NCBI GenBank assembly: GCA_026874595.1
Contig: CM049307.1
Span: 91,451,830 to 91,515,829 of the forward strand
From: Sipunculus nudus
Lineage: Eukaryota; Annelida; Sipuncula; Golfingiida; Sipunculidae
DNA: 64,000 nucleotides
Reading direction: 5' to 3'
Every line of letters starts with the position of its first letter. The first letter of the stretch is position 1. Of this stretch, positions 25,247 through 36,190 are shown one piece after another. The translations under genes were made by a program, and so were the position numbers. The notes beneath the pieces were generated by a model. That model saw only the letters and a list, made by a program, of their open reading frames with translations, was not told the origin of the DNA and did no database searches.

Positions 25247-28200
25247 ACTCACTACCTAAGATCAGTGACCTGATCGGTCACACGAAAGAGAAACTCAAAG
25301 GACCGTATGACATTGGACCGGGATGTACTGTCGGTTTCATTAACCAAGAGAGATGCGAGTACCAACTCAGTGCCTCGCCTCCCACTTGTGTCACGACCCA
25401 GCTGCTGCTGAGAAAGCTGTTCAACAATGAACAAACCCAGATGAACAGGTTTGCAGAAATCTTGACCTCTCGGGTTGCGTTCCGTTCCCTCGGTCTAAAT
25501 GTGTGCCAGAAGACCATGTCCTTGGTTGCAGGAACCACTGACAGTATAGATGTTGTTCCCAACTTGCTCAAGTTACAACAGGCAACGTTCTCAAGTAAAC
25601 TGACCTTACCCAACAAAACCCTTTCATTCATCATATCTGGGTCATGGAGCATTCGCGGGATCGAGATCCCGGTGGTTGTTAGAAGGGAAAATGGAGTGTA
25701 CACCATTGAGGCAAAACCAAAACTTTCCAACCTCAACATTGGTAAACTAGTCGGAGGTGCACTAACAGACCTTCAATTGAATGATTTGACGATCAATGAC
25801 CCCACCATAAATGCAAGATTTGAGTCCGGTATATCTGAGGTCCGGTTTTCCTTCGTATCTGAAGAGGAGGCACTCGGAAACCCGCAAATGTCTGTGACTT
25901 TTTGTACCCAGAAGAACGATAACAAGAGCTCACATGCAGTTGTTATAGCCGGGACATTGAGCAAGGTGAAAATAGCACATGTTGTAAAAAAGCTGTCACG
26001 GGTAGATCTGTCTGGGATACCACTTATAGGAACTGCGGTTGCTAGCATGAGGATGATTTATTCCACCACTGAAAATATACATCTGCAGATTCCGTACAAG
26101 GACAACGACCTTGAGGCTCTGTTTCCTATCGAGAAAGGGCTTCAGCTCTTGCTCTCCGTAAAGTTGAACAACAAACCAGAACAGAAAATAGGACTTTTCG
26201 TCGCAAACAGGTCCAGCGTCAGTCTTAAATTCATCGGTGATACGACTTTGAATATCAAAAGTTTTATCGGTGACTCAGTCTTTCAATCCGGAGGCAACTT
26301 GAAATTCAGAGAACTGCTTTCAAAATTATTTGAACTGAAACTGTCAGGCATTTCATACAATCCAAACAGCAAGACCTTGTCATGTATTATCGAATGGTCT
26401 CAAGCGTTCACCTTGATTCCTCGCGCCGTTGTGCTTAAGGAATCAACAGCTTCTTTTGGCTTCCAATTAAACAGTAAAAAGCTGGGAATAGAAATGAACA
26501 CACTATGGAACCTGGGAAATTTCCCAATTCGTCTTCACATCGCTAAACCTGCAAACTCCAGTATCTTCAGAGCAGAAGCTAGGCCAGGGAAGAGTCTGCC
26601 ATTCGGAAAGATGATTGAACAGTTCGCTGTTGCATTACTGCCTCCCGGTCCTTTAGAGAATGCTGTGAAGAAAGCAGGACCAGAGAGCTTCAGTATAACA
26701 AATCCATCAGTTCTTATGTATTTTTCCAAGGATCTTGTCGTCAAAGTGTCTGGGACGGCTGTGATAGGGCAGTGGAGCAAGTGCCATGTTGAGGTTATCA
26801 CAGGCAAAATGCGAGGTGCGATGATCATGGCCACAGGTATCACTTTACAGCATACTTCCGTAATCAGTGTTGTAAGAAAACTGACAAACAATGTTGTAAA
26901 TCTCGGCATTGTCCCTGGATCCTCCATTCTGGATAATACAGTCATATCAATTGTTATGTCTTCTGAGCCTGTACCTAGAACGGTAACCTTGATGCAGTTC
27001 TCCGAACCGTCTTTGTCGAACATTGAAATTCTGGACGGTGTAAGTCTGGTTGGGTCATTCAGGTTTCCAGACTGTGGATCAGATAAATTTTGTCAGGTAT
27101 CTAAGGGACTTCTAGGGGCAGATTCTCACTTTGTCATCAAAGGCCGTCTTGCGGCTGGTCGTGTTTACCTGTCGGCATTGCTAACTACAGAAATAAGGTT
27201 GATCAAAGGGGTAAATATTCAGAATGTTGGATTTGAAGTTGAGGCAGGGGAACGTAACGCCATCGGTATTACGGGAACCCTTAAACTGCAGGATCCGCCA
27301 CTGACCTTTATTGGTTCGTTCGGGGTATCACAAAGTGGAGCATATCTTCAGATGACAATGTCTGGGATGTGGAAAAGACCTCTTGGCGTACCTTTCCTGG
27401 CTATTGGTAATATACATTTGGGCATTGCGGTTTTTCCGGACCCTGGAATAATCAGTGCTCTGCAACTGGGTGGTACTGGCATCCTTGGCATATTTGAAAA
27501 TGAAAAAGCAAATCCTATAAAGGCCAAAATGTACATTGGTATCGACAGAATCAACCCCAATGAAAACTATTTCATGGGAAATATAAGCGCTCTAACTTTC
27601 AGGGCTCTTTTGGCGGCCTTTGCGTACAGGCCAGAATTACCTGGACCTATTGCCGATACTGGATTCCCTAAAGGATTGTTTGTTTCATGTTCAAAGTCCA
27701 GTAAAATCTTACCGAATGGTGTGGTTTTTCAAAGAGGATTCTATCTAAAAGGCCTGATAAATATTCTTTTCTTTGAAGTTAATGCAAACATTCGATTGTC
27801 GTTAAATGGAATTCTGGTTAACCTGACGGTAAAACCATTTAATATTGGCAAAGGACTGGTAAAGGTCAGCGGTCGTAATTCCCAGATCGGTCCAAGGATA
27901 CTAGTTGATGTGGGTTGGAATCCACCGAGAGCCCTGATTAACATCGAAGGCTCAATCACCTTACTAAGAATAACAAGATTTGTCAAAATAACTATTGATT
28001 CAAAGGGGTTGAAATTCCACGTCGAAGGAGATATGCTTGGGTTAATCCAATGTGAGCTGCACATATCCGCGAGCTACAACTCCTTAAAAACTGCAGACTT
28101 CCAGGTTTCCGGGGTCTTTAGGCAAACACTGCTTCAAAATTTATCCGCTAGTGTAAGAAACGCACTGGATAATTACAGAAAGGCTGCTGAACAGGCTATT

Positions 28201-28495
28201 AATGCTGCACAAGCAAAACTGGCACGGGATAAAAAACTGTTTGACGATGCCGCCAAGAAGATGTCAGACTTGCAGAACAAACTTAAAGGTACAAAGAGTA
28301 AATTTGACAATGCTGTGAAAAATCTTGAATCAAAGAAAAGATATTTTGATTAAAAAAAGAAAATATTTGATGACGCACAGAGAAAATTCACGAGTGCCCA
28401 GAGAGCTCTCGACAGCAAAAAGGCTATCTTCGATAGAGCAGTTAAGACTTTAGAACAAAAGAAGAACCAGATTTGTCCCCGTGCATGCCGTAAAC
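25247..28495 (+). CDS. Gene A large exon: unrecognised secreted beta-rich repeat protein
   Basis: Begins after TTTTAAG (phase 1 in, Asp codon completed with the signal-peptide exon) and ends at TAAAC|GTAAGT (phase 1 out). It encodes about 965 residues of alternating hydrophobic/polar beta-like sequence with Cys pairs near the N-terminus and about seven diverged copies of one module: a strand, a short amphipathic helix (e.g. V-V-K-K-L), a Pro/Gly-containing link, then a strand ending x-M-x-x-S/F-S. From about residue 988 it becomes a lysine-rich coiled coil with K-x-x-F-D-x-A repeats. A TAA stop at 28351-28353 (codon 1058 of the spliced frame) interrupts it, yet 47 further codons stay open and match gene B to the donor. 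I do not recognise the family; the protein is probably extracellular. No other lesion is seen. Confidence 0.88.
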
Positions 28496-28849
28496 GTAAG
28501 TTCATTCGTTTACTCCTATCATTCTAAATGACGCTTGCTTTGATGAATTCAAATTCAAGCACATAATTATAGTTCAAGTTTCGAGGAAAAGAAAATTACT
28601 GTATCCCTGAGGGCTTTGATTGTCTTAGAAGCTTGCTTTAAGGGGAGAATGACTATTTTTAGGAAAATTGTTTGAAATAGAACTTGCTTTCATATTTAAG
28701 TATTTTGCCATATATGTTATGTTTACACGATAAATGGATTTGCGATATAGTCAATCTATATATTAAAAACCCAATTAGATTGATGCTCAATTGGGTTTAT
28801 ATTATAGGGATCTAAATTTAACCAACAACATGGAAATGCTTCCTTGCAG

Positions 28850-29044
28850 GGCGGTCCCTTAATCAAAATGACGCGTTCTTATCGGAAAGAGACGCCAAAG
28901 GCTACATTAAAAGACGGAAAAGGGGTTGGTTCCGTGTACGTATACCAAACCCAATAGAAAAGGGCCGGGAAGCGGCGAAGTGGGCAGCTGAAAAAGCAAG
29001 AGAGGGGGCAGAGAGAGGAAGAGAATTTGCCAAGGAAAGAGCCC
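28850..29044 (+). CDS. Gene A exon 3: Arg-rich amphipathic helix
   Basis: Acceptor CCTTGCAG, donor GCCC|GTAAGT, phase 1 to phase 1, 195 nt. It encodes 65 residues: an acidic lead, a basic I-K-R-R-K-R-G-W segment, an R-I-P-N-P motif, and a helix made of A-x-x-x-A-E-K-A-R-E-type repeats resembling 11-mer amphipathic (LEA-like or apolipoprotein-like) helices. The gene B counterpart (56119-56319) is highly similar and two codons longer. Confidence 0.85.
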
Positions 29045-29239
29045 GTAAGTACATGCCGTAGAATCATCTTAAAAGTTATTTTAACTACAACATTGACTCC
29101 ACTGAGATAGGTTTACGTAATGATATGCCACATCCTTCTCAAACATGCCATTATAAGCCAAACGATATTCCACAGTTTGACCAATTTTTATTGGAAACAT
29201 GATGATGGCGCTGTTTGATAATACTTTATTTTTGTACAG

Positions 29240-29298
29240 GGGAGGTGTGGTGTACTGGACAGATGGCAATACGGGCTGCATGTCTTGGTTCAATAAGC
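29240..29298 (+). CDS. Gene A exon 4 (59 nt)
   Basis: Short exon, acceptor TTGTACAG, donor AAGC|GTGAGT. Phase 1 in and phase 0 out fit both neighbours. It encodes a 20-residue segment beginning R-E-V-W-C and containing M-A-I-R-A-A-C-L-G. In the gene B exon most differences fall in third codon positions or are conservative, indicating selection on this frame. Confidence 0.85.
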
Positions 29299-29755
29299 GT
29301 GAGTAAAGGCGTCGGTAGTTATTAAATTTAGCACTTGTTGCAGGTGCGTAGCGGCTAACTATTCTGCATAACTTGATTCGTTTTTCGTGGATAATTACTA
29401 TTAACGTGTATTACTGTTTTCCATCAAGAAATATTTCTAGATTCCATATATAAATATATTTGTCTGACAGACGTGTTGTGTATTCCCGTCTTTTATCGGT
29501 AACATTGTTCGAATTAATGATATATCATTTATCCACACACGTAGATGGAATTTGTTTTTACACATGTAGTTGTGTTTTTTCATCTTAAAAAAATTCAAGT
29601 GGATATACAAGAAGGGTAAGAACCATATAAATCCAACAGCACATAGTCAATTCAGGGAGCCGCCCCCATAAATATCATCAATAAAAGGGCATTGCTGGTA
29701 TCCAATGATAGACAGTTATTCCAAACTATAATACACAGACATTTTACTTTCATAG

Positions 29756-29973
29756 GTTGCTCAGGCTGCAGTAAACACAGCCAAACGCGGACTAGATGCA
29801 GCAAAGCTAATTTTGGAAGGTGCCAAAAGGCTGATGGATGGAGCAAAGTTTACAATGGATGCGGCTAAAGGACTAGTGTCTGTGGCTCAGTTTGCTGTTA
29901 ACAAGGCCAAGGGTCTAGTGGATGTGGCTGTAGCTGCATTGGAAGGAGCTAAACGCATCACCCTAAGTCTCAA
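29756..29973 (+). CDS. Gene A exon 5: Ala/Lys-rich amphipathic helix
   Basis: Acceptor TTTCATAG, donor CTCAA|GTAAAA, phase 0 to phase 2. It encodes 72 residues of almost uninterrupted amphipathic helix with A-A-K-x-x-x-x-G-A-K-x-L-M-D-type repeats. If the donor were not used, a TAA would follow directly after the Lys codon, giving an alternative short end. Gene B has the same arrangement. Confidence 0.87.
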
Positions 29974-31015
29974 GTAAAATATATAGCTTTCTATAAGAAC
30001 CGGCATGTTATTATTATTGTTCTGTTTGTCACATACCGTTTCGGCAGATAGGTCATAGGTCGGAAATTAAATTATTTGTGTTTATGAGATTAATGGTATT
30101 TGCATATGCACAGTACGAGCACGCAGCAACTTTTCAAGCGCTTCTCCATATGATGTATATTAAACTAAAGATAAGCGAATCTCTTGCCTCTGATCTTCCG
30201 TTTAGCATTTTGTTTTAAATTTCCTCGCAATCTACTTCAGACCCTGCAGATTGCTTTAGAGTAATAACAAGAAGTGATTTATGGTGGTGCAATGCAAGGG
30301 CTAGGGCATTTAGCGAGATGGCCTTTAAAATGTCAATTCATGCTATGTAAATAGCTTTATCCAGGAGTCTCAAGATAGTTTCATACCCTGAAAAAGCTAA
30401 TCTAAGTTAGTCAGTTGTATTATTCTGTAATCCCTGTTTACCTTCTACTGAATTCCATTTGAGTCTTGTCATATAACCGATGAAGGTGAAAGTCATTACT
30501 ACGAGGTTACTCGAGTAACTATTCTAAGACTACCAGCTAAAGGTAAGTTGAAGGCTCATGTTTTATCCAAGGACCGTAAAAAAGTCTCCTTCTCAAGCTA
30601 AGTGGGAATCCTATACATTACCCAATCACCTGTTAGCTAATATACAAATGGAAAATTTAAAAACGTTTGTACTGCAAAATTTTGATAATTGAAGAATGTT
30701 ATTCCGTGGTGTTTCCCTTAGAGTTATCGGACCACGGTTCGGCACTCCGTTAGTACTGGAAAACCCATGTTGTTTCACGAATCTTTGAGGACCTTAAGCG
30801 TTTGATTCTCAACACTACAAGCACTGTGATACCCCAAACCTGTGTAGAGGTTCACCTATGATAAAAGAGATTATTTCATTAATTGTGAAGATAGTGGTGG
30901 AGCTGAGGAGAAGGCCCTGATGTAACACATGTGCTTGTTGATTGAATAATGGTCGTTCTATAGGCTGGCTGTAAAATGGCGGCAAGTGCATAATGATCGA
31001 AACTGATGTGAAGGT

Positions 31016-31409
31016 AAATCTTGACCGGCTTCTGTGGCTCAGGGGTAGAGCGCAGGTCAAAGCCGGGAGATCGTGAGTTCGAATCTCAGCCGAGGCGGTG
31101 AGGTTTTTCACGGTCGGCCCCAACCCAGGGTGAGCGCTCTGCAGGCTTAATGGGAAGGTCGTGCCCAACGGCCGTGTTTCACTCACAAACGAGTGCGCCT
31201 TTCGGGGGTCCTCGGTGGTATGATTACCAACCCAGGGCCCGCAGGTGCAGTAGTCACCGGGCCTGGTTAACGCCAGGATATAAAATGAGAGGAAGCGTGT
31301 GATACTGCCCTGTCATGTAGTCCGAAACCGGAATGGAAATCTGCAGATGTACATATACTTAGTTAAGGCAGCATTAAAAAAAATGGAGGCGGTTACCTCC
31401 GACAAAAAC

Positions 31410-31464
<55 letters not shown>

Positions 31465-31466
31465 GA
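31016..31466 (+). mobile_element. tRNA-derived SINE (family 1), best-preserved copy, in gene A intron 5
   Basis: Full element of about 430 bp with box A (TGGCTCAGGGGTAGAGCGC) and box B (GATCGTGAGTTCGAATC), the family core ('GTTTCACTCACAAACGAGTG', 'GGGCCTGG') and a poly(A) tail of more than 40 bases ending near 31460. It is flanked by a 9-bp duplication, AAATCTTGA, at 31016-31024 and 31458-31466. The perfect flanks and long pure tail indicate a recent insertion. Confidence 0.93.
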
Positions 31467-32210
31467 TATTTACAAGGTGCAAACTTATACCCAATTTAAA
31501 CTGACAAGCGTGCAGTCAATTATAAGGTGAGTTGCAATTAAGTAAATTCATTAGCAAAATTTGCTGAGTCAGAGCTGTTATTCTATTGGCAAGATAAAGG
31601 ACAAACTATTACTTACCACTTGCTGACAAGGTGTATGTAACGGTGAAAGTATATCACAAGTTTACTGTTGCTCACCAACTTAGCTGCAACCTACCTTAGG
31701 CTACCTAGCCTGACAGCTGATGATCCAAGACTCGCCACCACGTCGGTATTACACAAAACAATGTTGTTACACAAATACTTGCTGACCATCAGGATTTAGC
31801 TCCTGCTAATATTTGAGAATCGTGTCCAGCTAGTTTATCCGAGTGTCGCTCTAGACCAAAGCGGCAATCAAATGCCTTCGTCATTGCCAAATGTTTTTGC
31901 TGACGGTTTCAGGTTTTCGTCGAGTAGCTTCTCCTCAGTGTTTGCCTTTCATTAGCTGAGACATTATTCCTGCAATCAAAATGATCCCTTGTATTTCTGT
32001 ATTAAATGAATTTATCAGAATCCTGGTCTCCATCATTTTTTTCTGCTCTTCTCGAATACAATCTGTTCTTTTTATGCAATTAAACCAGAGTGGTAGATAC
32101 TTTCTCTACTGCTTCAGGCATACAAAGTGTGTTTAGCCTATTAGGTCGAAGACGGTGATGTATTTGAAAAGAGTTGCAGTGGAGTAATACTTTCAAATTC
32201 TGTAACATAG

Positions 32211-32441
32211 GGCAACTTTGGACCTTGCTATCGCCGGACTAGAGATGGTGAAGAAAGTCAACAAATTTGGCATAGCCATTGCGAAAGAGATTTTTTCAAT
32301 TGGTTTGGGAGGTCTGCTGGATGTTCAAGAGATGTCCTTCCTTGCCCGTCTCTCAGTCGCCGAGACTGGACAGTTCGCAGGATCCGTCACCGCTTTAGTT
32401 TTGGGAAAACGAACACAGTTTGGTTTCCATATTAATATCAA
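32211..32441 (+). CDS. Gene A exon 6
   Basis: Acceptor ACATAG, donor ATCAA|GTAAGT, phase 2 to phase 2, 231 nt, exactly the length of its gene B counterpart (59096-59326). It encodes a helical start, a G-L-G-G-L-L-D-V-Q-E core and a strand-like end (F-A-G-S-V-T-A, G-K-R-x-x-F-G-F). It is the last exon I can match between the two paralogues. Confidence 0.87.
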
Positions 32442-32716
32442 GTAAGTACTGTTCAAGGGAAACTTTTTTTAACAATCGACAGTAATGTGACATTAACTTT
32501 CCATAATTCATTAAAAAGTCTTGAAATAGAATATATAGCTGTAGGTGTGAAACTTTTTTAAAAGTGAGGAATTATTATTCAGGAATAATAATATTATTCT
32601 TTCATAAAAAAAACAGGTTCCTGCACATAGCTCTATCAATAGTGATCACAATGGATATATGACCAGACCTCGTGTTTTATGCCCATTGTTTTATGAGTCT
32701 AGTATTTAATCTGTAG

Positions 32717-32862
32717 GTCCGTGAGTGCCATGATCAAGAGTCTGGTGGATAAAGTTCGGTCTTCACTGGGCTTGAGAAAACGAAGAGCCTTAGAAGATAG
32801 TTCACTGCCTGCACTGAGTAACTTGAGACTGAGGGAGCTGAATGGGGACACTTCAGCGAGAG
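32717..32862 (+). CDS. Gene A exon 7 with R-K-R-R site
   Basis: Acceptor CTGTAG, donor GAGAG|GTAAGG, phase 2 to phase 1. It encodes 48 residues including L-R-K-R-R-A-L, which fits a furin-type processing site, between helical and Leu-rich polar stretches. No paralogous exon seen near gene B. Confidence 0.78.
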
Positions 32863-33090
32863 GTAAGGAAATTTGTTAAACGGTTAGGTTATCTGTTGCA
32901 TCCAAGTTACTTGCAACAAAGATCATAAACAAAAAATCGCAACAGCTTAAGCGTTTGCAAAGCCCCTTTGTCGCAACTGATATGGCAGAGCATAGCTTTG
33001 AAAATTTCATTTCCATAACGATGGTTCCAAGAATATTGGACTTTGGTTGTAAGATTTAATATAAATCCAGATAGGAAAACGTTTCAATTA

Positions 33091-33266
33091 CAGTGGAACC
33101 CCACAATTACGACCACCTTGGGGACTGACTAAAGTGGTCGTAATTTGGGGGTGGTCTTATTTGTGAAACTCTAAGTTACCAGGATCGTGTATTTGGGACC
33201 AAAAATAGTGGTCGTAATTGTGGGGTGGTCGCATTTGCGGCGTGGTCACAAGGCGGGGTTCCACTG
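33091..33266. mobile_element. Tc1/mariner (Tigger-like) MITE in gene A intron 7
   Basis: A 176-bp element with exact 12-bp terminal inverted repeats CAGTGGAACCCC / GGGGTTCCACTG, flanked by TA on both sides (target TA). Further inside, CCACAATTACGACCAC recurs inverted as a subterminal repeat. It has no coding capacity. The terminus resembles pogo/Tigger-group ends. Confidence 0.9.
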
Positions 33267-33432
33267 TACCTCCAAATGCTACCAAAAAGAATACTAAGAT
33301 TCCCATTACTAATATATATTTACTGTTTTATTCTAACGGCAGCAAACTTTAGAAATCCATTTTCACAATTTCCATTAACCATGATTGATGCCCATTACTA
33401 AATTATATAACGTATTGCATGTTTTATTTTAG

Positions 33433-33564
33433 CGGCGGATGACTGCGCTCTTTATGAGGAACTGCTTCATATAACGAATATTGTACTCAACGACACCGAC
33501 GGACTGACGGACACCATCCAAAGTCTAATCCGTAGGAGACCCTTAGCCACCGGCAAGTCAGAAG
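33433..33564 (+). CDS. Gene A exon 8
   Basis: Acceptor TTTTAG, donor GAAG|GTATTG, phase 1 to phase 1, 132 nt. It encodes 44 residues with an acidic start, one Cys (D-D-C-A-L-Y) and a potential N-glycosylation site (N-D-T), ending in an Arg-rich turn. Confidence 0.75.
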
Positions 33565-33837
33565 GTATTGTATTTCCCTCGCTCTTTCTTCAACTAAATA
33601 CTTCGTGAATAAAGAACAGCGTGTTTCCTGAGATAAAAAAAATCAACAATTATTAATTATCACCTTTTGACTATAATACATTTTCATGTCCAGGGTGAGA
33701 GGACGTGATTTTATTTTGCTTCATAGCGAACATAAGCTATTCTATGTATAGCTTTATATATGTTATTTAGGGGTCTACATGTGTTACATAAATATTCATA
33801 AATAAAAACAAACCTTCCTGTTGAAACCAAACTGTAG

Positions 33838-34028
33838 TAACTGGTCGTGACATCGACGAACTGGTGGAACTAGCTACAGAAGCTCTGCTGGTTGGACTGG
33901 AAGCTGTGACGGACCTGGTGGCTGCGGAAACGGAAACGACGGAACACGAACTGAAAGAGATGCTCAAGTCACTGGCCACCGGAAAGCACGATGACTGCCT
34001 CAAGAATGTGGCCCAGATCTTACACAAG
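33838..34028 (+). CDS. Gene A exon 9
   Basis: Acceptor AACTGTAG, donor CACAAG|GTAAGG, phase 1 to phase 0, 191 nt. It encodes a helical, Leu/Glu/Ala-rich segment with one Cys (H-D-D-C-L-K) and fits its neighbours' phases exactly. Confidence 0.78.
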
Positions 34029-35109
34029 GTAAGGTTGACATTAATGTTTGCTGTTTTGGAATTAAACGTTTGTTTCTTCGCGGATGATTACTATTGTATT
34101 GAAACAGCAGACGATAGTGCCAAATAAGCATTTATTTGTTTTATTAGTTAGGGTATCGCATGGTGGTATGACATATCGTTATCATCAAAAATAAGGCACA
34201 CATTCCATTGCCCGGTATGAAAGTTTTTTTTCTTTACTTCCTAAAAATCAACCTATATGTATTTTCCTGAAAATTTTGTCAATGGGTCTAATTCAAATAT
34301 TTTTCAAGCCGATTAGATTTTTGATTGAATTTGTTCAACATTACCTTGCAGCAAACATGTTACCTCAAGGAAAAATAATGGTCCTGTAGATTGCTAAGGT
34401 GCCCCTGATTCTTGTGGGGAAATGAGTATTGTCAGTTAATAACCACACGTTAAGGTATTCGCAAATTTGGCATTGTAAAATGACTGCAATAAACGCAAAC
34501 AAGCTAAGCATCTTTCTTCGACTGCAATAATTCGTCCAATTAATATATAATGAACAACTATCAATGCTTATCTAAGTTTCACTTTAAAGGGACAAATCCA
34601 GGATTTTAGGCAGATGGGCTAACCCTTTAAATTGATGGAAAAATATCACAAGTATTCTAAAACTCATTAATTTATATATCTCATGAAACTTGCTAACTGT
34701 CAAGGGGTGTCAGAGAGTAGTTACTAACTTGGTGTACTTTTTACCCTAAAGGCTCGGCAATTTATATAATTTATACACTTCTTGTAGAGTTTTAAAATAT
34801 TAGGTAATTGCTGCATAACAGAATATAATACAAATTATTCACCAGATAAGATAAATTTAAATACAAGCCATAATTTATTGTTTGAAAGTCAAGTCTTCAT
34901 GTCCGAAGAAAATTCTCTGAAGATTAGCATATAAAACAATTATTAAGCATTTAAAACAATAATTCTGCTTTTCTAGTTTCATCTTACAAATATTTCAAAT
35001 ATTAGCTTCGGGTCCATGGAACATTGTTCAGTTCATACGGTCTATTTACATGTCAGTTTGCTTACAGGGCATGTAATACAGCAATACGTTTCTAACACTT
35101 CTACCTATA

Positions 35110-35182
35110 GTTTAAAAATCAGAGGTGGTATATAGCAAGGTAGCACTTTGCAGGGGTGGTCTTCATGCGGGCTTTGACTGTA
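35110..35182. repeat. Tigger-like right-end fragment in gene A intron 9
   Basis: Ends ...GGGCTTTGACTGTA with a preceding GGTGGTC block; the reverse complement starts TACAGTCAAAGCCC, similar to mariner/pogo termini. No left end located. Confidence 0.35.
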
Positions 35183-35204
35183 CATGTTTTTGTGTGCTTT
35201 TTAG

Positions 35205-35318
35205 ATCCTTGGTCCTATAACCGAGTCTCCGAGTGAGGCGGAAATTGCGCGGGAACTGAAGAAACTTCCCAAGGCCGTAAGCTGTCTGAAAGACCATGCT
35301 TGTGCCACTAGAGGTTAA
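35205..35318 (+). CDS. Gene A exon 10 (terminal)
   Basis: Acceptor CTTTTTAG, stop TAA at 35316-35318. It encodes 37 residues ending in a short Cys-containing tail (two Cys within six residues of each other near V-S-C-L-K-D-H-A-C). Summing exons from 16086 gives 4,602 nt, or 1,533 codons plus this stop, if the early TAA at 28351 is disregarded. Confidence 0.78.
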   Translation: MLGPITESPSEAEIARELKKLPKAVSCLKDHACATRG

Positions 35319-35414
35319 AGAAGAATTCAAATGGAAAAAGAAACAATATTTAACGTTTGATTTGCTAGATACGTAGAAATATTTATCTAAGAGTTCTTTT
35401 GAAAAGAACATGAA

Positions 35415-35420
35415 AATAAA
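35415..35420 (+). terminator. Polyadenylation signal of gene A
   Basis: Canonical AATAAA about 97 bases after the terminal stop codon. Confidence 0.65.
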
Positions 35421-35549
35421 TAGAGATGCATTATAATTCGATGTCGGAGTTTTTTTCTGAATACAAGATAAGCAGTTTTAGAGTTTTCCTTTGAAAGACC
35501 CTAATATGTATCACATGACGTGAAACTCCAGAGGGAGGTCGGCTCTAGT

Positions 35550-35730
35550 TAATAATAATAATAATAATAATAAAAATAATAATAAATTCATTAAGCGCTA
35601 AATTAACAAAACAGTTATCAAAGCGCTTAACATATCTTGAGCCAAAATTGAAAAAAAATCATTACCAAGAGCTCAATTACTTAAATGATAAGAGTATAAC
35701 AAAATCACTAGTAAACCCTACAAAAGAACA
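35550..35730 (-). repeat. 3' tail of a CR1-like LINE
   Basis: An (AAT)n tract followed by 'TTCATTAAGCGCTAAATT' and 'ATCAAAGCGCTTAACAT', the same kind of microsatellite-plus-GCGCTT end seen for the LINE at 20.9 kb. Only the terminal part is present, with no coding remnant. Confidence 0.6.
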
Positions 35731-36150
35731 ACAAACAGCCGATTTAAAGAGGAACGTTTTAATATTTGTGTTAAAAGAAGTTAATTATGCCGGAACTCTC
35801 ACTGAATTCCCTCGTCTGTGATTAAACCCAGGAAATGACCCTCTGTTTATTGTTGAACTATTGTGAACGATGCCACGTGTGTCCTAAGGGTGGATAGGTT
35901 TCCATATTTTCCCATACATATCCTGAGTCATTTGATATTAGTTCACGAATTGTCTATCGCAGATCCATCCGTCAGAAACTACATCAGTTAACTCCGTCAA
36001 ATCTATCCACCAGTGGACTATCCACATGTCAATTCTTGGGAAAAAAATCCTGCAAAAACCAGGTCGACGTCTATCTAGTGCAATGGATAATGTTACGATA
36101 TAATGCCTAAACTGTTATATTTCCTTTGGTGTGTGTTTGTGTGTGTGTGG

Positions 36151-36190
36151 AGGGGGGGAGGTTGGACCCTTGCCCCCCCCCCCCCCCCAA
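36151..36190. repeat. G-run and C-run low-complexity tract
   Basis: A run of seven G followed shortly by a run of about 15 C. Confidence 0.9.

Noticed and set aside
29240-29298. Apparent phase conflict at gene A exon 4
   Set aside because: Recounting the G-run after the acceptor (three, not four) restores the phase in both paralogues.
31025-31100. Functional tRNA gene
   Set aside because: Box A and box B are present but the region does not fold as a full tRNA cloverleaf by eye and continues into a SINE body with target duplications.
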